Positions 61,501 to 64,000 of a DNA stretch of 64,000 bases are shown piece after piece. Origin of the DNA: Thamnaconus septentrionalis (taxonomy: Eukaryota; Chordata; Actinopteri; Tetraodontiformes; Monacanthidae); the NCBI GenBank assembly GCA_009823395.1, contig CM020505.1:6255629-6319628 (forward strand). Reading direction: 5' to 3'. The stretch's first letter is position 1; every line of letters begins with the position of its first letter. Both the position numbers and the translations under genes were made by a program. The notes below the pieces were generated by a model that had not been told where the DNA came from, made no database searches, and saw only the letters and a program-made list of their open reading frames with translations.

Positions 61501-63964
61501 ATTTGGATGTGGTCTTGATAGGGCCCTTTTTACACATTTAAACTGTGTCATACTTATTTTTTTTTTTAATGAATGTAACTTTAAATGATAAATCAGAGAC
61601 AAATTTCACACGTTGCTGAACCTTTTCATCCTTTGTTGCTTGTTTGAGTCCTACAATTCACCCTAAACTGATGTGATTCAGTGAAATAACTTTTACAATA
61701 AAGCAATGCCTAAAGAGGACCTGAGTATTTCAGTGGTTATAAGTGGCTGCAGCCTTGCATGTGCGCGCGTGTGCGTGTATGTGTGTGTATTTGGTGGCTT
61801 GTGTAACACAGCTTCCAGAACATGCACATACATGGGCAGCAGAAAGACCCGGTGCGTGCCAGCTCTGTACCTTTTCTGGCCTCCAAAGCTGGAACAGCAC
61901 AGCCAGATGAAACCTGTGACTCCTCTTGAGGGTGCTGGCACACTCACAAAGGAGAAACTAAGGGTTCATACAGTTTGGCATGACTCTCAGGTGAATTTGG
62001 CGCGGGCTTTGTTTAACTGTGCTGTCAGCGAGGGCTTAATGCGCAGACTGCATGTTTCCAGCTGTAATAGACACACTTTTACTGCCACACAGAGTGAAAG
62101 AAGTAATCAGCTGAGCTTGGCTCGCATGAATGTCACAGTCCCTTTTAATGCCTTCACTGCCTCGTGTGCCATGCTTTTTAATATAAAACAACTGCTTCGA
62201 CTTACACCAGATGTAAGACGAATTTACCAGTACGTAAAAGACACTGTTTTATTTGAAAGGAGTTAAACAACTCGAAATTAACTAAGCTAAACTTAAAACC
62301 AGAACTGGGTAATTTTCCGGTCCAATGATTTATTCATTTAAACTTTTATAGAGTGTTTTTTTTACATTGATATCATTAACTGTACCTGTATGTTTAAGTA
62401 ATTTATCATGAACTATTGTAAAATTAAATGGTGCAAAACATTTTATAAAAGTTGGTACAAGGACGGTGGACCACTTTGTCAAACACAGGACAACTTTGTC
62501 GAACTGTGAATTCGAGTCTAGTTTGATTTCCGTCTCAAATTCCTTTCCCTCATTGCCATGTCGTCCTTCACATTTCTTGTCTCCCTGCCAGATTGTCTGC
62601 CCAGCCTGGATTACTTTCACCTGTCTTCTGTTAACTTCTCTTTCCTTGGAGTTTGACATGCATCCTCTTTTCTGTGTGAGTAAATGTGTCACTAACGTTA
62701 TGCGCTGTTTTTAACACTTATTTCTTTTCAGTTTTTTTGCTTGTTGTTTCGATTTAACTGGATTTATTCATTTGACCTTTGACCCTTACCTGCATTGTGA
62801 ATTTTATTTGTCAAATAAATCAGCAATCTTATCTTGCCAATGATTCCGATGCCTGTCTAACCCCAGCATGTCCAAGTCTACTTCCAGCCTTGTGTAAACT
62901 GGCAAAAATGATCATCTTGTGATTCGTGACTGACACATTTACTCATAACAATGTAACAAACAAAATGTATGATAGATAAACATCGACATGGAACAATCTG
63001 TCTATAGTTAAAAATTATGCAAACAAGATGATTCACTTTAATCTTACATGACGTTGGGTAAATATATAAATGACATTTCAAATTTATTTTTGATCAGTCT
63101 AAGTAATTACCACGTGAGAAAGATTCAACAGAAAATATGTACACTGCTCAAAAAAATTAGAAAGAGGCTTTGTAGACACTTGTATGTGTGCCAGACAATA
63201 TTGGGACATGCTCCTAATGAGGCGGTGGATGGTGAACTTTCCATCTTCCCACACTGCTGATATCAAAAGTGGCCTAGTGAAGGTCTGCACTGAATTAAGC
63301 TGTGCCATTGTTCCAGTAATAACAAAAACTTGGGTTTTTGGTATCAAGCTCGGTTTCCATTATCCTTATGAAATCTGTTAAGTCTGAATAACGCTATTTA
63401 AAAAAAAAAAAAATCAAAGAACCACTAAAATATCGCAGAAAAAGTTTAACACTCTCACGAAGGAGATCTAATGAGTGTTGATGCTAATTTACATTGTAAA
63501 GTGTAATGGAAACTTTTTTTAACACCATGGGGCCCAACGCTTCCTAGAGACCTGCTATACCTGGATGCGACCATAAAAAAAGACTTTAGAACTATCATCT
63601 GCTGCCTTCATCTTTTGTTTAAAATAGTCACGGCAACAGCAGTTGATGTAATCAAAATCGCTGAAATCACAGGGTAGACTCTGGATGTCCACCTTTTTGA
63701 AAGTGATGTCTCAGAAAAAAAGAGATTTCAATAAATTTAATAGGACACTTTCATAGTGTAGAGTTATTCTTCTGCAGGGTGTATTATTACAAGTTCACAA
63801 CAGCGACAAAGAAATAGAGCAGTGTCATAATGACACAAAATATATATTTTGAACTTACTTGTGTCCCAGCTCATGAGCAATGGTGAAGGCCAAATTCAGT
63901 CCATTGTCCTCAGCTAACACACATTTTCTTTTGGCACTGCAGACACCACCTAGATATGCAATAC
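36136..63964 (-). CDS. adamts17: ADAMTS17-like secreted metalloprotease, 3' part (16 coding exons; 5' end outside window)
   Basis: ADAMTS17 is a secreted zinc endopeptidase of the extracellular matrix; in humans its loss causes a Weill-Marchesani-like syndrome. Sixteen exons were joined by eye with consistent phases, giving 761 whole codons of protein. In local numbering from the first full codon: zinc site HELGHNMGMSHD at about 30-41 with Met-turn SHIMSG, disintegrin-like region about 80-185, first thrombospondin repeat ([15 protein letters not shown]) about 187-240, cysteine-rich region about 240-345, spacer about 345-470, four thrombospondin repeats about 473-705, and a six-cysteine PLAC domain 717-749. 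The domain order and long identities match human ADAMTS17 as I remember it, rather than other ADAMTS members; ADAMTS19 is the nearest alternative. The signal peptide, propeptide and early protease exons must lie to the right. The stop is TAA at 36136-36138. If the human 22-exon structure holds, these are exons 7-22 (inference). Confidence 0.95.
36425..36700 (-). mobile_element. family A element, copy 4 (truncated)
   Basis: It begins AGTAGCTGTGTTTCCATTAC and shares CTCTCAAATATCACTAAAAG and GACGCTCTCGTGAGGTGG with the 40 kb copy. It stops abruptly after AATGCAGCGTTATGTTT, where a Tc1-like fragment starts. It lies in the last adamts17 intron. Confidence 0.78.
36701..36828 (-). mobile_element. 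Tc1/mariner-like miniature element, copy 2 (half)
   Basis: It ends GTGTCCAAACTTTTGACTGG and contains GCCACATTAATCCACATATC. It is the inverted counterpart of the left half of the copy at 16023, and is joined directly to the truncated family A copy. Confidence 0.72.
36907..36980. repeat. 12-base minisatellite (GGACGGACTGCA)n
   Basis: About six near-identical 12-base units, starting about ten bases inside the intron after adamts17 exon o. Read in the gene's frame the unit encodes Val-Arg-Pro-Ala repeats without stops. Confidence 0.92.
36992..37169 (-). CDS. adamts17: adamts17 exon o: fifth thrombospondin repeat
   Basis: Local residues 653-711. It reads [20 protein letters not shown] and later [15 protein letters not shown]. 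The acceptor is TGTTGCAG and the donor is G|GTGAGACA. A 12-base minisatellite begins about ten bases into the following intron. Confidence 0.94.
38161..38313 (-). CDS. adamts17: adamts17 exon n: fourth thrombospondin repeat
   Basis: Local residues 602-652, 51 codons in phase 0 at both ends. It reads [16 protein letters not shown] and ends [11 protein letters not shown]. The residue before the third cysteine is Gly where O-fucosylated repeats have Ser or Thr. The acceptor is GTTCCAG and the donor is AAG|GTAGAA. Confidence 0.93.
38358..38525 (-). mobile_element. family A element, copy 5 (half) filling a small adamts17 intron
   Basis: In inverted orientation it carries GGAAACACCTGCAAATCGCA and ends ATGGAAACGTAGCTACTG. 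It occupies about 60 percent of the 277-base intron 38314-38590. Confidence 0.75.
38591..38795 (-). CDS. adamts17: adamts17 exon m: third thrombospondin repeat
   Basis: Local residues 534-601. It begins [16 protein letters not shown] and ends WEASEWSK, so it covers repeat 3 and the first strand of repeat 4. CSVTCG carries an O-fucosylation consensus and NGS is a sequon. The acceptor is CCCACAG|G and the donor is AAG|GTGCGG. Confidence 0.93.
38864..39026. mobile_element. inverted-repeat element with TGTAGTGTTG-type ends, copy 2
   Basis: It opens AGTGTTGTAGTAC and closes TCTTGACTACAACACTA. The interior includes CTTGGTCTTGGTTGGTGCGG, as in the larger copy at 20949-21350. It lies in the adamts17 intron between exons l and m. 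Confidence 0.6.
39422..39557 (-). CDS. adamts17: adamts17 exon l: rest of second thrombospondin repeat
   Basis: Local residues 489-532. It reads [15 protein letters not shown], then VVNNSHC and LCNTHPCQY. It has no long ATG-initiated ORF and was found because exons k and m differ in phase. The acceptor is TTTCACAG and the donor is CG|GTGAGA; the phases then fit exactly (G+GT gives Gly, CG+G gives Arg). NKT and NNS are glycosylation sequons. Confidence 0.92.
40186..40726 (+). mobile_element. family A element, copy 6 (longest), with Myb/SANT-like coding remnant
   Basis: It begins GTAGCTGCGTTACCATTACC and ends GGAAACGCAGTTAGTG. At 40440 a plus-strand frame starts [14 protein letters not shown]. 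After a one-base slip in a T-run it continues [20 protein letters not shown], which looks like the start of a Myb/SANT-like DNA-binding domain of the kind found in transposon accessory proteins and related host genes. The rest of the domain is deleted, so it is a dead remnant. Confidence 0.72.
40808..40842. repeat. (CA)n microsatellite
   Basis: About 17 CA units in the adamts17 intron between exons k and l. Confidence 0.92.
41218..41274. repeat. (GT)n microsatellite
   Basis: About 28 GT units in the intron between adamts17 exons k and l. Confidence 0.93.
41785..41836. repeat. (GT)n microsatellite touching the exon k donor
   Basis: On the gene strand it is a CA run beginning about six bases after the GT of the adamts17 exon k donor at 41841. 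Confidence 0.93.
41842..42001 (-). CDS. adamts17: adamts17 exon k: spacer end and start of second thrombospondin repeat
   Basis: Local residues 435-487. It reads [19 protein letters not shown] with NTT as a potential glycosylation site, then [15 protein letters not shown], the opening of thrombospondin repeat 2. The acceptor is CATCCAG. The donor G|GTAGGA runs straight into a CA microsatellite. Confidence 0.92.
42206..42395. repeat. (AACC)n tetranucleotide array with a higher-order 20-base repeat
   Basis: Plain AACC units are followed by three tandem copies of AACCAATCAATGAACCAAAC at about 42273-42335, then degenerate units. It lies in the intron between adamts17 exons j and k. Confidence 0.88.
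44001..44158 (-). CDS. adamts17: adamts17 exon j: spacer
   Basis: Local residues 383-434. It contains [19 protein letters not shown] and [19 protein letters not shown], a cysteine-poor beta-rich spacer segment. The acceptor is CCTCACAG and the donor is ATG|GTAAGG, phase 0. Confidence 0.93.
44645..44925 (+). mobile_element. hAT-like non-autonomous element, copy 2
   Basis: It carries GTGTGCCGTGAAAAATAATCC and AATTTCACTT near the left and GGTTGGTGGTGTGCCATGG at the right. The same blocks occur inverted at 17393-17683. It lies in the intron between adamts17 exons i and j. Confidence 0.6.
45233..45313 (-). CDS. adamts17: adamts17 exon i: spacer start
   Basis: Local residues 356-381, reading [26 protein letters not shown] is the hallmark at the start of ADAMTS spacer domains. 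The acceptor is CCGTCAG and the donor is G|GTAATG. Confidence 0.93.
45314..50431 (-). other. large adamts17 intron between exons h and i
   Basis: 5118 bases. It holds a retroposon tail at about 47185-47302 (GTGCTGTATCAATAAAGTCTG), a hAT-like fragment at about 48781-48880 (CAGGGCTGGGCAAAC), a Tc1-like element at 49373 and a CA run at 49698-49741. No other exon was accepted. Confidence 0.6.
49373..49554 (+). mobile_element. Tc1/mariner-like miniature element, copy 3 (compact)
   Basis: Only 182 bases. The left end CACTACCAGTCAAAGGTTTG and the right end CAGACTTTTGACTGGTAGTG are inverted repeats of about 26 bases with two mismatches. It shares ATGACCAAGATATGTGGATT with the copy at 16023. Confidence 0.85.
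50432..50552 (-). CDS. adamts17: adamts17 exon h: end of cysteine-rich region
   Basis: Local residues 315-354. It reads [20 protein letters not shown] and [11 protein letters not shown]. The CGVCxGDG motif is typical of the ADAMTS cysteine-rich to spacer junction, and NHT is a potential N-glycosylation site. The acceptor is GGCTCAG and the donor is G|GTGAGTGC. Confidence 0.93.
50653..50745 (+). mobile_element. hAT-like element end fragment
   Basis: GGGCAGCAACTAACGATTAT, then TGTTGTCGACTAATCTATC and ATTAGTCACGATTA, matching a common fish hAT-type terminus as remembered. It lies 100 bases from adamts17 exon h. Confidence 0.5.
51862..52085 (+). mobile_element. Tc1/mariner-like miniature element, copy 4 (partial)
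   Basis: It begins CTACCAGTCAAAAGTTTGG and contains ATGAATGAACACATATGGAA and AGAGTAGCCACCCTTCATAT, which is the inverted right half of the copy at 16023. The right end is degraded. Confidence 0.78.
52531..52566. repeat. (ACGC)n microsatellite
   Basis: About nine units in the intron between adamts17 exons g and h. A (CA)n run also lies at about 52226-52257. Confidence 0.9.
52949..52975. repeat. (GT)n run touching the exon g donor
   Basis: On the gene strand this is a CA run beginning about seven bases into the intron after adamts17 exon g. Confidence 0.92.
52982..53109 (-). CDS. adamts17: adamts17 exon g: cysteine-rich region
   Basis: Local residues 273-314. It contains [21 protein letters not shown] and LCVNGRCQ, a pattern shared by the cysteine-rich regions of ADAMTS proteins. 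The acceptor is TTTTTCAG, and the donor CAG|GTACTT is followed within a few bases by a CA repeat. Confidence 0.93.
53385..53700 (+). repeat. nested retroposon-like repeats
   Basis: The outer repeat has GAATGGGTGAATGAGAGGCC and TGTAAAGCGCTTTGAGGCAC on the left and GCTCTACAAGTCCATTGACC on the right. It is split by about 190 bases that end GGGACATGAGATAATTAAAA and a CTGAA repeat. Short TGAAGT/TGAAAGT words at the joints may be the target duplication. Confidence 0.6.
54916..55085 (-). CDS. adamts17: adamts17 exon f: end of TSP1-1, start of cysteine-rich region
   Basis: Local residues 216-271. It begins PGPGGRQC and continues through CEGAPCPKG and FRDLQC to a lysine-rich SSKKKGN. The acceptor is CATGCAG|G and the donor is G|GTGAGA. 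The last base starts a Glu codon finished in the next exon. Confidence 0.93.
55873..56018 (-). CDS. adamts17: adamts17 exon e: first thrombospondin repeat
   Basis: Local residues 167-214 plus two bases. It reads [10 protein letters not shown], then [17 protein letters not shown], the first thrombospondin type 1 repeat with tryptophan C-mannosylation and CSRTC O-fucosylation consensus. The acceptor CATCAG is preceded by a TG repeat instead of an ordinary pyrimidine tract. The donor is CC|GTACGT. Confidence 0.93.
56023..56041. repeat. short (CA)n run at the exon e acceptor
   Basis: On the gene strand it is a TG run ending about five bases before the CAG of the exon e acceptor, in the place of the pyrimidine tract. 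Confidence 0.85.
56136..56237 (-). CDS. adamts17: adamts17 exon d: disintegrin-like region, GC donor
   Basis: Local residues 133-166, beginning HLMCAGLWC and ending GTECGADK. The acceptor is GTTTCAG. The only donor that keeps frame and family sequence (GADK joined to WC) is AAG|GCAGGA, a non-canonical GC donor. The following intron is only 117 bases. Confidence 0.92.
56273..56371. repeat. (GATA)n passing into (GACA)n
   Basis: About 18 GATA units followed by about six GACA units in the adamts17 intron between exons c and d. Confidence 0.93.
56987..57554. mobile_element. inverted-repeat DNA element with long termini
   Basis: The left end at 56991 (GGAAGTGCATTGCATTCATT) and the right end at 57550 (reverse complement GGAAGCGCATTGCATTCACT) match over about 34 bases with two mismatches. 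The interior repeats words such as GAGATC and TCTCGTAA. GATTTCT occurs just outside both ends (56982 and 57554). No coding frame was seen. It lies in the adamts17 intron between exons c and d. Confidence 0.82.
57792..57942 (-). CDS. adamts17: adamts17 exon c: start of disintegrin-like region
   Basis: Local residues 83-132. It contains KLPGMHY and [14 protein letters not shown]; the NAT is a potential N-glycosylation site. The acceptor is AAACAG|G and the donor is GAG|GTGAAA, ending in phase 0. Confidence 0.93.
58170..58290 (+). mobile_element. hAT-like element end fragment
   Basis: GTGGGCAAACTACGGCCCGG, then GGGCCATGTGTGGCTC, a widespread vertebrate hAT-type terminus. A looser relative is at 48781-48880. 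Confidence 0.55.
58499..58563. repeat. (GT)n microsatellite
   Basis: About 32 GT units in the adamts17 intron between exons b and c. Confidence 0.95.
58985..59125 (-). CDS. adamts17: adamts17 exon b: zinc site end, Met-turn
   Basis: Local residues 36-81. It supplies MGMSHDDDH, completing HELGHNMGMSHD across the exon junction, then the Met-turn SHIMSG and the stretch [13 protein letters not shown]. The acceptor is TTTTTAG and the donor is AG|GTGATC. No start codon suitable for a standalone ORF is needed, since splice phases fit exons a and c. Confidence 0.93.
59126..63858 (-). other. large adamts17 intron between exons a and b
   Basis: 4733 bases. It holds a degraded retroposon-like repeat at about 59497-59620 (GGTGGTGCAGTGGTTTG, CAGCAAGAAGGTGCTGG), a cluster of perfect hairpins at 61427-61492, and a diverged family A-like inverted repeat at about 63350-63510. 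The 186-codon plus-strand frame at 61706-62266 has no recognisable domain. Confidence 0.6.
63859..63964 (-). CDS. adamts17: adamts17 exon a (first in window): protease active-site helix
   Basis: Local residues 1-34 plus split codons at both ends. It reads [14 protein letters not shown] and later [10 protein letters not shown], the first part of the HExxHxxGxxHD zinc site with catalytic Glu. The acceptor is TTGCAG at 63965-63970 and the donor is GTAAGT just below 63859. The exon ends two bases into an Asn codon that the next exon completes. It is the most 5' exon visible, since the upstream sequence leaves the window about 36 bases further right. Confidence 0.93.
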
Positions 63965-64000
63965 CTGCAACACAGCAATATAACAGTGATTTTCAACAGC

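Noticed and set aside
61706..62266. 186-codon plus-strand ORF inside the largest adamts17 intron
   Set aside because: No recognisable domain, no splice or promoter context, and its early part crosses a GTGTGT-rich stretch. An open frame of this size can occur by chance in 64 kb.

Overview
The window comes from a vertebrate nuclear genome, most probably a ray-finned (teleost) fish. Genes are split into short exons with GT-AG introns. The non-coding DNA is rich in CA/GT, GATA and AAT microsatellites. It also holds many non-autonomous DNA transposons and retroposon tails of kinds common in teleosts. The species cannot be named from the sequence. Only two protein-coding genes can be supported, and both lie on the minus strand, so they read from right to left.

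Right half (36136-63964, running off the right edge): the 3' two thirds of adamts17, a secreted zinc metalloprotease. Sixteen coding exons were traced by hand and every splice phase closes. They run from the zinc site HELGHNMGMSHD through the disintegrin-like, first thrombospondin, cysteine-rich and spacer regions and four more thrombospondin repeats to the C-terminal PLAC domain. That gives 761 whole codons of protein plus one partial codon at the window edge. The 5' exons (signal peptide, propeptide, start of the protease) lie beyond the window.

Left-centre (12509-25888): a complete minar1 (KIAA1024-like) gene with four coding exons and a 955-residue product. MINAR1 is a largely disordered single-pass membrane protein described as a Notch2-binding receptor. 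This copy carries a histidine-rich tract in exon 1. A candidate 5' untranslated exon lies near 26.9-27.2 kb, and a candidate poly(A) signal lies near 11.57 kb.

The rest is intergenic or intronic: 1-11.5 kb downstream of minar1, about 27.2-34 kb between the genes, and the introns. No tRNA, rRNA or CRISPR was seen, and no additional protein-coding gene could be supported. Several repeat families were recognised by comparing copies inside the window. (a) An inverted-repeat element with termini like TAGCTGCGTTTCC, present in at least six copies; the longest keeps a frameshifted Myb/SANT-like coding remnant. (b) A Tc1/mariner-like miniature element with termini like ACCAGTCAAAAGTTTGG. (c) A hAT-like pair. 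(d) A TGTAGTGTTG-ended pair. (e) Two further solitary inverted-repeat elements. (f) Retroposon tails, one of them nested.

The two genes are not a functional unit. Their adjacency appears to mirror the human ADAMTS19-MINAR2 neighbourhood, which suggests an old linked pair of families. I found no clearly new biological system. The most interesting items are the SANT-bearing repeat family, the adamts17-minar1 linkage, and the repeats that sit directly on splice sites.
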